Assembly: GCA_036845225.1 (NCBI GenBank)
Contig: DAIUEJ010000017.1
Coordinates: 1 to 47,363, forward strand
DNA: 47,363 nucleotides
Reading direction: 5' to 3'
Origin: FEN-680 sp036845225
Lineage (GTDB): Bacteria > Actinomycetota > Geothermincolia > Fen-727 > Anoxymicrobiaceae
Part shown: piece by piece, positions 1-6,971 of the stretch
Numbering within the stretch: the first letter of the stretch is position 1
Layout: the number at the start of each line of letters is the position of its first letter
Made by a program: the position numbers and the translations under genes
The notes under the pieces: model-generated
The model's input: only the letters and a program-made list of their open reading frames with translations
The model's database searches: none
What the model was told of the DNA's origin: nothing

Positions 1-176
1 ATAAGGCTGTATACTACATATAGTGGCTACCGGACACAAGTGCATAGGCCTATAATCGTTTTAGATTATCGATTAAAGGCATGCGCGACTTAACGTTCTG
101 AATGCAGCTTGCAGTAAATTGGACGCCCGGGTGCATGATATCGTTCGGTTTCAGGCGGCAGATCGACCCGCCGTCA
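1..176. other. Non-coding left edge downstream of rfbB
   Basis: This is a relatively AT-rich stretch after the rfbB stop. It contains an isolated TATAAT (51-56, plus strand) without a convincing -35. I see no gene, no terminator with a T-run and no repeat. The next gene of the sugar operon, for example an rfbD-type reductase, could lie beyond the edge. Confidence 0.5.
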
Positions 177-1136
177 TCATGCCTTCAGCCGCTCCCACCA
201 TCCCCTGTTCTTGACGTACCACCGCACGGTCTCCTCGAGCATCGCCTGGAAGTCCTGGCGGGGGCTGTAGCCCAGTCCCGCCGCCTTGCCGAAGTCCAGG
301 GAGTACCTCCTGTCGTGGCCCGGCCGGTCGTCGACGTACTTTATGAGCGTTTCCGGCTTCCCCAGGGCCTTCAGGATGCCTTTCGTTATCTCGATATTGG
401 TCCGCTCCTGGCCGCCGCCGATATTGTAGACCTCTCCCGGTTCGCCGTCGCGGAGCACCAGGTCGATCCCGGCGCAGTTGTCGGTGACGAACAGCCAGTC
501 CCTCACGTTCAGCCCGTCGCCGTACACGGGGACCTGCACGTCGTCCATGGCGTTGGTCACGAACAGCGGTATCAGTTTCTCGGGGTACTGGTACGGGCCG
601 AAGTTGTTGCTCGAGCGGGTCACGAGGACCGGCATGCCGTAGGTCTTGTGATACGCGCGCACCAGCAGGTCGCCGCCCGCTTTGCTGGCCGAGTAAGGGC
701 TGTTCGGCGCGATGGCGGACTCCTCGGTGAACGAGCCCTGTTCGATGGAGCCGTAGACCTCGTCGGTAGATACCTGCAGGTAGCGTCGGACGTGCCTCTT
801 CCTGCACGCCTCCAGCAGGTTGAAGGTGCCGAAGACGTCCGTCTGTATGAACTCGGCGGGGCCGGTGATGGAGCGGTCCACGTGGCTCTCGGCCGCGAAG
901 TTCACAACCGCGTCGTAGCCCTCCGAGATGAGGCGGTCCACCAGGCCCTCGTCGCAGATGTCGCCCTTCACAAACGTGTAGTCGTAGGCGCCCTCCACGT
1001 CGGAGAGGTTCTCGGGGTTGCCGGCGTACGTCAACTTGTCCAGGTTGGTGACGGAGATACCCGGGTGGCTCTGGAACATGTAGCGGATGAAGTTCGAGCC
1101 GATGAAGCCGCACCCGCCTGTTACGAGAATCCTCAC
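177..1136 (-). CDS. rfbB: dTDP-glucose 4,6-dehydratase (RmlB)
   Basis: A 319-aa extended short-chain dehydrogenase that converts dTDP-glucose to dTDP-4-keto-6-deoxyglucose in the cytoplasm, using bound NAD+. The N-terminus has the Rossmann glycine motif TGGCGFIGSNF (residues 6-16). The substrate-specific STDEVYG (123-129) holds the Asp-Glu dehydration pair, and the catalytic YSASK (148-152) follows. Length is normal for RmlB. It is the last gene of a minus-strand set rfbA-rfbC-rfbB and starts 24 bp after the rfbC-like stop, so it is probably co-transcribed. No 4-keto-reductase (RmlD) lies in the window, so the final sugar (rhamnose or another 6-deoxyhexose) is undetermined. Family assignment is firm; pathway product is inference. 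Confidence 0.95.
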   Translation of the reverse strand: MRILVTGGCGFIGSNFIRYMFQSHPGISVTNLDKLTYAGNPENLSDVEGAYDYTFVKGDICDEGLVDRLISEGYDAVVNFAAESHVDRSITGPAEFIQTDVFGTFNLLEACRKRHVRRYLQVSTDEVYGSIEQGSFTEESAIAPNSPYSASKAGGDLLVRAYHKTYGMPVLVTRSSNNFGPYQYPEKLIPLFVTNAMDDVQVPVYGDGLNVRDWLFVTDNCAGIDLVLRDGEPGEVYNIGGGQERTNIEITKGILKALGKPETLIKYVDDRPGHDRRYSLDFGKAAGLGYSPRQDFQAMLEETVRWYVKNRGWWERLKA

Positions 1137-1160
1137 TATCCCACCTCGGCTTGTCCGGGC

Positions 1161-1616
1161 CTACCCGTGTTTGAGCGACCAGTCGTAAGGGATCTGGTCG
1201 GTGTCGTAGGGTAGTCTGTGTTCGTCCGGCTCAGCGTAGTCGTACAGCTCGGTCGGCATGTTGACGATGTAGGCCTCGTCCTCGCTGACGCACTTCCAGC
1301 CGTGGAACACTTCTTTCGGTATGTGCACCAGCACCGGCTTATGCTCGCCCAGGAAGATCTCCTGCACCTCGCCGCGGGTCGGCGACCCCTCCCGCCCGTC
1401 GTAGAGCCCGAGCTTAATCATCCCCCGGACGCAAACAACGTTGTCGTCCTGCTTGAGGTGCATGTGCCACGCCTTGATGACGCCGGGGTACGTAGTGGTG
1501 ACGTAGGCCTGCCCGAAAGTCTCGAAGAGCTCGTCGTCGCTGCGCAGCATCTCCATGAGGTGCCCGCGCTCGTCAGGTATGACCCGCAACTGTTTTACCA
1601 CCACGCCGTCGATCAT
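1161..1616 (-). CDS. rfbC: dTDP-4-dehydrorhamnose 3,5-epimerase-like cupin (RmlC family)
   Basis: A 151-aa cupin of the RmlC type, expected to epimerise the 4-keto-6-deoxy sugar made by RfbB. The strand around KAWHMHLKQ (residues 48-56) aligns with the family's catalytic-His strand. The C-terminal YDYAEPDEH resembles the tail with the substrate-binding Tyr. It is shorter than typical RmlC (about 180 aa), and the usual R-G-L-H is K-A-W-H, so strict 3,5-epimerase activity is not proven. I chose the ATG at 1616 because GGGAGGGG lies just upstream. A longer reading from a TTG at 1655 would translate half of the adjacent inverted repeat and is unlikely. It sits between rfbA and rfbB. Confidence 0.85.
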   Translation of the reverse strand: MIDGVVVKQLRVIPDERGHLMEMLRSDDELFETFGQAYVTTTYPGVIKAWHMHLKQDDNVVCVRGMIKLGLYDGREGSPTRGEVQEIFLGEHKPVLVHIPKEVFHGWKCVSEDEAYIVNMPTELYDYAEPDEHRLPYDTDQIPYDWSLKHG

Positions 1617-1630
1617 GTCCCCTCCCGCGC

Positions 1631-1663
1631 TAAACTTTTTGGGGTCAGACCCCAAGAAGTTTA
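1631..1663. repeat. Inverted repeat centred on GGGGTCAGACCCC
   Basis: Two 16-bp arms (1631-1646 and 1648-1663) match at 15 of 16 positions around a single A at 1647. The repeat occupies most of the 51-bp gap between the rfbA stop and the rfbC-like start. It is not followed by a T-run on either strand, so it does not look like an intrinsic terminator. The core resembles dispersed repeats seen in other bacterial genomes. No second copy is visible in this window. Confidence 0.8.
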
Positions 1664-1667
1664 GTCA

Positions 1668-2732
1668 TTATAGAATCCCGATGCGGCTGTTGTCGCCCAG
1701 CATGAACCGGTACGCCGCGGGCTTCAGTGGCGAGCGCTCCACCACGACGTTCTGGCCTATCAGGCTGTCCTCGATGCGCCCGGAGATATCTCTCACCGTG
1801 CTGTTCTCGAGTATGATGCTGTGCTCGATCTCCGAGCCCGTGATGGTCACGCCGTAATAGACCGACGTGTACGGCCCGATGTACGAGTTCACAAGCCGGG
1901 TGCCCTCGCCGATGATGGCGGGCCCCCTGACCGTGCTGTTGACGACCTCCGCGCCCTTCTCGATGACGACCATCCCGAAGATGTTGGAGTCGCTGTCGAC
2001 GAAGCCCTCGCAGCTCGGCTGCAGCGTCTCGAGCATGATGCGGTTCGCCTCGAGCATATCCTCCAGGCGCCCGGTGTCCTTCCACCAGCCCTCGATCACG
2101 TGCGGCTCGACCGAGAACCCCTGGTCGATCAGCCACTGGATGGCGTCGGTGATCTCGAGCTCGCCGCGGCCGGACGGCTTGATCGCCTTGACCGCGTCCA
2201 TGATGGTCCCGTCGAACATGTAGACCCCCACCAGGGCGAGGTCGCTCGCCGGCTTCTCGGGCTTCTCGGCCAGCCGCACCACCTTGCCGCCCTCGAGCTC
2301 CGCCACGCCGAACCTCTCCGGCTCCTTGACGGCCGCGAGCAGGATCTGGCTGTTCGACCGCTTTCCCCTGAACTGGTCGACGAGGCCGGTGATGCCTTCC
2401 TTGATGAGGTTGTCCCCCAGGTACATCACGAAGTCGTCTGAGTCCAGGAACTCCTCTGCGACCAGGACCGCGTGCGCGAGCCCGAGGGGCTGGTCCTGAT
2501 GGATATAGGTGACTTTGATGCCCCACTTGGAGCCGTCACCGACCGCCTCGACGATCTCCTTGGCCGTGTCGCCGACGACAATGCCGACGTCTTCGACGCC
2601 GGCCGCCTTGATAGCCTCCAACCCGTAGAAAAGCACGGGCTTGTTGGCGATCGGGACCAGCTGCTTCGCCATCGTATGCGTAATCGGCCGCAACCGCGTG
2701 CCGGAGCCGCCGCAGAGAACAAGCGCCTTCAT
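1668..2732 (-). CDS. rfbA: Glucose-1-phosphate thymidylyltransferase, long form
   Basis: A 354-aa nucleotidyltransferase that makes dTDP-glucose from glucose 1-phosphate and dTTP, the entry step for RfbB. The N-terminal signature LCGGSGTRLRPIT and the following K-Q-L-V-P are the nucleotide-binding and catalytic segment. A Y-L-G-D-N segment near residue 108 carries the metal-binding Asp. The C-terminal ~110 residues are a left-handed beta-helix type extension (repeated I/V-G-x-x-V and G-P-A-I-I-G patterns), typical of the long RmlA/StrD-like subgroup rather than the 290-aa enterobacterial enzyme. Three start codons lie in tandem (TTG 2738, ATG 2735, ATG 2732). AAGGAG at 2744-2739 is best spaced for 2732. 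It is the first gene of the minus-strand sugar operon, divergent from the M23 gene. Confidence 0.93.
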   Translation of the reverse strand: MKALVLCGGSGTRLRPITHTMAKQLVPIANKPVLFYGLEAIKAAGVEDVGIVVGDTAKEIVEAVGDGSKWGIKVTYIHQDQPLGLAHAVLVAEEFLDSDDFVMYLGDNLIKEGITGLVDQFRGKRSNSQILLAAVKEPERFGVAELEGGKVVRLAEKPEKPASDLALVGVYMFDGTIMDAVKAIKPSGRGELEITDAIQWLIDQGFSVEPHVIEGWWKDTGRLEDMLEANRIMLETLQPSCEGFVDSDSNIFGMVVIEKGAEVVNSTVRGPAIIGEGTRLVNSYIGPYTSVYYGVTITGSEIEHSIILENSTVRDISGRIEDSLIGQNVVVERSPLKPAAYRFMLGDNSRIGIL

Positions 2733-2770
2733 CATCAACTCCTTGTGGAAGGCTCACGCGACCTGTGAAT

Positions 2771-2798
2771 GTTATCATCAGGCAATCGAGTATCTCAA
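2771..2798 (-). promoter_or_regulatory. Possible promoter for rfbA operon
   Basis: On the minus strand TTGAGA (2798-2793) is separated by 16 bp from GATAAC (2776-2771), about 39 bp upstream of the preferred rfbA start. The match is moderate. It lies in the short divergent gap shared with the M23 gene. Confidence 0.35.
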
Positions 2799-2819
2799 GT
2801 TGGACCGCGAGGAGAGCGT

Positions 2820-4679
2820 TTGAGAGCGACCGGACCTTCAACCCTCAGCAAGGCGTTTTTGCTTGCCATGGCGCTGGCTGTCGCTGCCACCCTGTCCGCC
2901 GGCGCGCCGGCGCGCGCAGGTGAGACGACCGCCCCGGGACGCTCCTCACGGGTGTCGGAGCGCGACTGGGGCACCTGCGCGGCGGGTGTGGCCGCCCCCG
3001 CGACGACGTGGTACCTGGCGGAGGGATGCACGGCCGCCGGCTTCGAGACCTGGATACTGGTGCAGAACCCTACGGCCTCGCCGGTGCACGTCGGCATGGA
3101 GCTCGAGACTGAAAAAGGCGCTCAGCCCGGGCCGTCCGACGAGATACCCGCAAGGACCCGGCGCACCTACAACCTCGCCGACTACGTCGTCTCCTACAGC
3201 GTCTCGACAAAGGTGACCGCCTCGGGCGGCGTGGTCTGCGAGCGGGCCATGTACGGGAACGGGCGGCAGTGGGGCACCGGCGCCACGGGGGTCACGGCGG
3301 CCTCGGACACCTGGTACCTCGCGGAAGGGTGCACCGCGGCGGGCTTCGAGACCTGGGTGCTCGTGCAGAACCCGGGCGCGGCGCCGGTTGACATCGACAT
3401 GCGGCTGCAGACCGATAAGGGCGAACTCGCCGGGCCTCAGGACACCATCCCACCCAGGAGCAGGCGCACTTACGACCTCGCCGACTACGTCGTCTCCTAC
3501 AACGTCTCGACGAAGGTGACCGCCTCCGGCGGCGTGGTCTGCGAGCGGGCCATGTACGGGGGCGGCCGCGAGTGGGGAACGGACTCCACGGGCGTCGTTG
3601 CCCCACAGAAGGCCTGGTACCTGGCGGAAGGCTGTACGCTGCCGCGTTTCGAGACCTGGGTCCTGGTCCAGAACCCCTCGAGTGAGCCCGCGCGCGTCCG
3701 GATGCGGCTCCTCACCGACAGCGGGGAGGTGACGGGGCCTCAGGCTACGGTCCCTGCGCGGAGCCGGTGCTCCTTCGACATCGGAGACTACGCGCCCGGG
3801 ATGAGCGTCTCGGCAGTCGTGACCTCCGGCTCCCCCGTGGTCGTGGAGCGCGCCATGTACGGCGACGACCGGCTCTGGGGGACCTGCTCGGGCGGTTGCG
3901 CGTCGCTGTCCGACGTGTGGTACCTGGCGGAGGGCTGCACGGAGCGTGGCTTCGAGACCTGGCTCGCGCTGCAGAACCCGGGCTCTTCGGCTGTCGATGT
4001 CGCCGCGAGCCTCCAGACAGCCACCGGCGAGGTCCCGGGCCCGTCGTGCACGCTGGAGCCCGGCGAGCGGAAGACGTTCGACCTCGGAGAGTTCGTGGCG
4101 AGCTACGACGTCTCGGCGATCGTCCGGGCGAGCGGACCCATCGCCTGCGAGCGGTCGATGTACGGCGAGGGATACAGCAGCCGGCTGTGCGCGCCCGTGG
4201 AAGGGCCGCCCCTCTACCCGTTCACGCGCGACGACTCCATCGCCTGCGGCCACTGGCCCCCGGGCTCGACGGACTATCCCTACTTCGGCGCGCCGCGCAA
4301 CGGGACGAGGCTTCACGCCGGCATAGACATCTACCCGCCGGGGGGCGAGGGGACGCCGGTGAGGGCGCTGAAGGCAGGAACGGTGATCTCCAGCGGCTCG
4401 TTCTACACCCGCTCGACCGGTGAGGTCACTTACGCGGTCCTAGTCGACCACGGCGACTTCGTCGCGAACTATGGAGAGGTGCGGCCACCCGAGGGGTGGG
4501 TTCAGCCTGGAGCCGCGGTCAGCCGGGGGCAGGTCATCGGATACGTCAGCGGCACCGTGCAGTTGCACCTGGAGATGTACTCGCCGGGGACGACCTCCTG
4601 GGGGCAGTGGTACGGGCCGCAGCCCTCGAACCTGCTGGATCCCACCCAGGCCGTCCTGAAGCTCTACCAGGCGCTCTGA
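2820..4679 (+). CDS. Exported four-module protein with C-terminal M23 (LytM-like) peptidase domain
   Basis: About 619 aa with a signal peptide (hydrophobic run, then A-P-A-R-A). Four tandem ~101-aa modules follow, with WYLAEG motifs at codons starting 3009, 3312, 3615 and 3918, spaced exactly 303 nt. The C-terminal M23 domain spans about residues 490-605. The zinc ligands of M23 enzymes appear as H499 and D503 (LHAGID) and H583 (QLHLEMY). The first His of the usual HxH is Gln581, and the usual YxHL is YGEV, so both catalytic histidines seen in LytM are replaced. I recall this YGE/LHLE pattern in an M23 subgroup, so activity is uncertain. I chose the TTG at 2820 (GAGGAG 5 nt upstream); an in-frame ATG at 2769 is the alternative. 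It converges on the SpoIID-like gene with a 6-bp gap. Confidence 0.85.
   Translation: MRATGPSTLSKAFLLAMALAVAATLSAGAPARAGETTAPGRSSRVSERDWGTCAAGVAAPATTWYLAEGCTAAGFETWILVQNPTASPVHVGMELETEKGAQPGPSDEIPARTRRTYNLADYVVSYSVSTKVTASGGVVCERAMYGNGRQWGTGATGVTAASDTWYLAEGCTAAGFETWVLVQNPGAAPVDIDMRLQTDKGELAGPQDTIPPRSRRTYDLADYVVSYNVSTKVTASGGVVCERAMYGGGREWGTDSTGVVAPQKAWYLAEGCTLPRFETWVLVQNPSSEPARVRMRLLTDSGEVTGPQATVPARSRCSFDIGDYAPGMSVSAVVTSGSPVVVERAMYGDDRLWGTCSGGCASLSDVWYLAEGCTERGFETWLALQNPGSSAVDVAASLQTATGEVPGPSCTLEPGERKTFDLGEFVASYDVSAIVRASGPIACERSMYGEGYSSRLCAPVEGPPLYPFTRDDSIACGHWPPGSTDYPYFGAPRNGTRLHAGIDIYPPGGEGTPVRALKAGTVISSGSFYTRSTGEVTYAVLVDHGDFVANYGEVRPPEGWVQPGAAVSRGQVIGYVSGTVQLHLEMYSPGTTSWGQWYGPQPSNLLDPTQAVLKLYQAL
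3009..4180 (+). repeat. Four tandem 303-nt coding repeats (WYLAEG modules) in the M23 gene
   Basis: Each unit runs from W-Y-L-A-E-G-C-T through F-E-T-W-x-L-x-Q-N-P and a D-L-x-x-[YF]-V segment to C/V-E-R-[AS]-M-Y-G. Units 1 and 2 are nearly identical at DNA level around 3189-3259 and 3492-3562. Units 3 and 4 are more diverged. The spacing is exactly 101 codons with no indels. Confidence 0.9.
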
Positions 4680-4685
4680 AAGCGG

Positions 4686-6914
4686 TCAGAACCCGGTGTA
4701 GCCTTCCGCGAAGTACCACACGCTGGAGGGGGCGGTCGCCCCGACCGTGTCGTGCCCTCCGTCACGGCTGCAGTATCCGTCGGTGTAGACGAAGTACATC
4801 GCCCGCTCGGCGACCACTCCGACCCCGTTGGTCGACTGCACCGTCGTCGCGACCTCGGTGTCGCCGAGGCCGGGGACCTCGTCGACGTGGATAGTGTAGC
4901 GGCTGTGGGGTTTCAGGGTGTACGCCTTGTCGACCGCCCCGCCTGCGGGCGTGTTGAAGGTGACCTTGACGTCGGCGGCCCTGGCCTCAGGGTTCTCGAT
5001 GAGGACGTAGGTGTCGAACCTGCCCCCGGTGTACCCCTCGGCGAAGTACCACTTGTCCGACGGCGCAGTCACGCCCACGCTGTTGCTGCCGTCGTCCAGG
5101 CCCGCTCCGTTGTAGTCGAAGTACAGCGAGTGCTCGGCGATTATGCCGACTCCGTTGGTCGATACCATCGTCGTCGAGAAGCCCGCGTTCTCGAGCCCGG
5201 GAATCGCGTCGACGTGCACGGTGTAGCGCGACTTCGGCTTGACGTTGTAGGTCTTCTTGATCGTCGAGCCGTTCTCTAACATGTAAGTCGCCTCGACGAC
5301 CGCGGCCCGGTCGTTGGGGTTCTGTATCAGGTTGTAGGTGTCGAAGCGCCCGCCCGTGTACCCCTCAGCGAGATACCAGGTGTTCGAAGGGGACGGCACG
5401 CCCGGGGAGTTGTGTCCTCCGTCGCGCCCGTAATAGTCGAAGTACATCGAGCGCTCGGCGATGATGCCGTCACCGCTGGTGCACTCCACGACGGTTGAGA
5501 CGTCCGTGTTCGCGAGCCCGGGCACATTGTTGATGCACAGCGTAGACCTCGATGAGGCGGGCACCTGGGCGGTCTGCACCACCGGGGTCTTGCCCCCGGG
5601 CACCATGAAAGTGTACTTGACGTCCGCCGGGCTCGTGCCAGGGTTCTGCACCAGGATATAGGTCTCGAAGTCCGGGCTGGTGTAGCCTTCCGCGAGGTAC
5701 CACTTCTTCCTGGTCGAGGTGACCCCCATGCTGTCGGAACCCCCGCAGTAACGGCCGCGCAGGTTGAAGTACATCGCGCGCTCGCAGATAACGGGCCTGT
5801 CCGCCACCACACGGGTCGACATCTCCTGGAACTGCATGAAGTCGTTGACCTTCATGGTGTAGCGCGAGTTGCCGCCTACCTGCACTATCTGGTCGCTCGT
5901 CGAACCGTCCGGCTTCATGAAGGTGAAGGTGACCACGGTGGGCTCCGCGTTGGGGTTGAGCACCAGGAGGTACTGGTCGAAGTTCGACCTCACCATATCG
6001 AACTTGGTGCTCTGGAAACCTAACAGCGACTGTATGACGCTTCCCGGGACGCGCTTGACGGCGCCCGAGCCGACGAGCTTCGCGGTCTTGACCCGGCCGC
6101 CGGGAGTCCTGTCCGACAGGTCCATGACGTAGAGGCTGCCGACGGCAGTGTCGCTGCGCGAGTTCAGCCGCGCCTCCATGTCCGTCTTCGAGAACTGCGC
6201 GCTCCACTGGAAGCGCGGCGAGTTGTGGCAGAAGTCGTCGGGCTTGCCGCGCAGGTACGGTATCGGAGTGCCGTTCCAGACGTCCTCGTTGTTCTCGGTG
6301 TGGCCGCCGCAGGACCCGCAGTACGCCGCGGTGATGGCCGCGCCGTTGTAGGTGATTATCTCGCCCGAGGTTGAATCGACCGCCGCGTTGTTGTTCGGGT
6401 AGTTGGCGATGGTCTTGTTCTCGTCGCAAGCCTGGCAGCAGTCGCCGCTCGAGCAGATATCGTATCCCTCGGCGGTGTGCTTGCCCCGCGCGATGACATT
6501 CAGGGTGTATGTCCGCGCGGCGACATAGAGGCATTTGAGCTCTTCCATGGGAGCGCTCTCGGGCTCTTCCTGCAGGTGGTGCAGGTAGTCGTGCAGGGTC
6601 CAGGTGCGGATCTGTCCGTCGCGCCCCTTGACCCTGACCGCCCTTGCCTCGTCGGTCTTCGAGAACGTGATGCCGGTGTAGTAATAGTTCAGTATGGTGT
6701 GGTAATCCTGGCCTGCCTTGGCGCGGTAATACACGCCGTCCATGCACATGCCGACCCCGTGCGCGCGGCCGTACCCCACGAAATAGTAGCTGGGGTCGCC
6801 CGACCCGGCGGCGGGGCCGCTCGCGGTCGCGAAGAGGCTCAGTGAGAGGATCGCCGCCATAGCCAGCGCGGCCGCCGAGACCACCCGTACCCTGTTGCTC
6901 TTTGCGAAACTCAT
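4686..6914 (-). CDS. Exported SpoIID/LytB-like protein with four C-terminal WYxAEG modules
   Basis: A 742-aa protein with an N-terminal signal peptide (K-S-N-R-V-R, then a long Ala/Leu core). A SpoIID-type domain follows (about residues 35-300). It shows V-A-A-R-T-Y-T and later Y-C-G-S-C-G-G-H-T-E-N with D-V-W and P-Y-L-R-G, the family's conserved C-terminal block. SpoIID-family proteins are peptidoglycan lytic transglycosylases or amidase enhancers, so a cell-wall role outside the membrane is likely. A Cys-rich insert (CSSGDCCQACD) is unusual. Residues about 308-742 hold four modules. The first begins directly at F-D-Q-Y-L-L, and the protein ends with an extra half-motif, WYFAEGYTGF. It has its own strong promoter just upstream. 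No sporulation genes are nearby, so a spore role is not implied. Confidence 0.88.
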   Translation of the reverse strand: MSFAKSNRVRVVSAAALAMAAILSLSLFATASGPAAGSGDPSYYFVGYGRAHGVGMCMDGVYYRAKAGQDYHTILNYYYTGITFSKTDEARAVRVKGRDGQIRTWTLHDYLHHLQEEPESAPMEELKCLYVAARTYTLNVIARGKHTAEGYDICSSGDCCQACDENKTIANYPNNNAAVDSTSGEIITYNGAAITAAYCGSCGGHTENNEDVWNGTPIPYLRGKPDDFCHNSPRFQWSAQFSKTDMEARLNSRSDTAVGSLYVMDLSDRTPGGRVKTAKLVGSGAVKRVPGSVIQSLLGFQSTKFDMVRSNFDQYLLVLNPNAEPTVVTFTFMKPDGSTSDQIVQVGGNSRYTMKVNDFMQFQEMSTRVVADRPVICERAMYFNLRGRYCGGSDSMGVTSTRKKWYLAEGYTSPDFETYILVQNPGTSPADVKYTFMVPGGKTPVVQTAQVPASSRSTLCINNVPGLANTDVSTVVECTSGDGIIAERSMYFDYYGRDGGHNSPGVPSPSNTWYLAEGYTGGRFDTYNLIQNPNDRAAVVEATYMLENGSTIKKTYNVKPKSRYTVHVDAIPGLENAGFSTTMVSTNGVGIIAEHSLYFDYNGAGLDDGSNSVGVTAPSDKWYFAEGYTGGRFDTYVLIENPEARAADVKVTFNTPAGGAVDKAYTLKPHSRYTIHVDEVPGLGDTEVATTVQSTNGVGVVAERAMYFVYTDGYCSRDGGHDTVGATAPSSVWYFAEGYTGF
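4690..5985 (-). repeat. Four WYxAEG/ERxMY modules in the SpoIID-like gene
   Basis: There are four ERxMY-type motifs (C-E-R-A-M-Y-F, A-E-R-S-M-Y-F, A-E-H-S-L-Y-F, A-E-R-A-M-Y-F) and four WYxAEG motifs, the last forming the C-terminus. The array is phased so that it starts at the F-D-x-Y-L-L strand and ends at W-Y-F-A-E-G. Confidence 0.88.
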
Positions 6915-6937
6915 GTTACCTCTCGTTAGTTTTGTGA

Positions 6938-6965
6938 ATTATAGTTCATTTCTGTTAATTATCAA
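6938..6965 (-). promoter_or_regulatory. Promoter of the SpoIID-like gene
   Basis: On the minus strand TTGATA (6965-6960), a 16-bp spacer and a perfect TATAAT (6943-6938) lie in the AT-rich 57-bp gap before the start codon at 6914. GAGAGGT upstream of that ATG serves as ribosome binding site. This is the clearest promoter in the envelope cluster and separates this gene from the upstream NlpC/P60 gene. Confidence 0.7.
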
Positions 6966-6971
6966 ATGAGC

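Noticed and set aside
1631..1663. Insertion sequence at the GGGGTCAGACCCC palindrome
   Set aside because: No transposase, target duplication or paired terminal repeat is present nearby.
3009..4180. Regular 303-nt repeat spacing as a CRISPR or satellite array
   Set aside because: The repeats are in frame, encode protein modules and are too long with no spacers; this is a coding repeat.
4686..4760. C-terminal half-module of the SpoIID-like protein as a truncation or frameshift
   Set aside because: The NlpC/P60 and amidase proteins end at the same point of the module, so it is a designed end.
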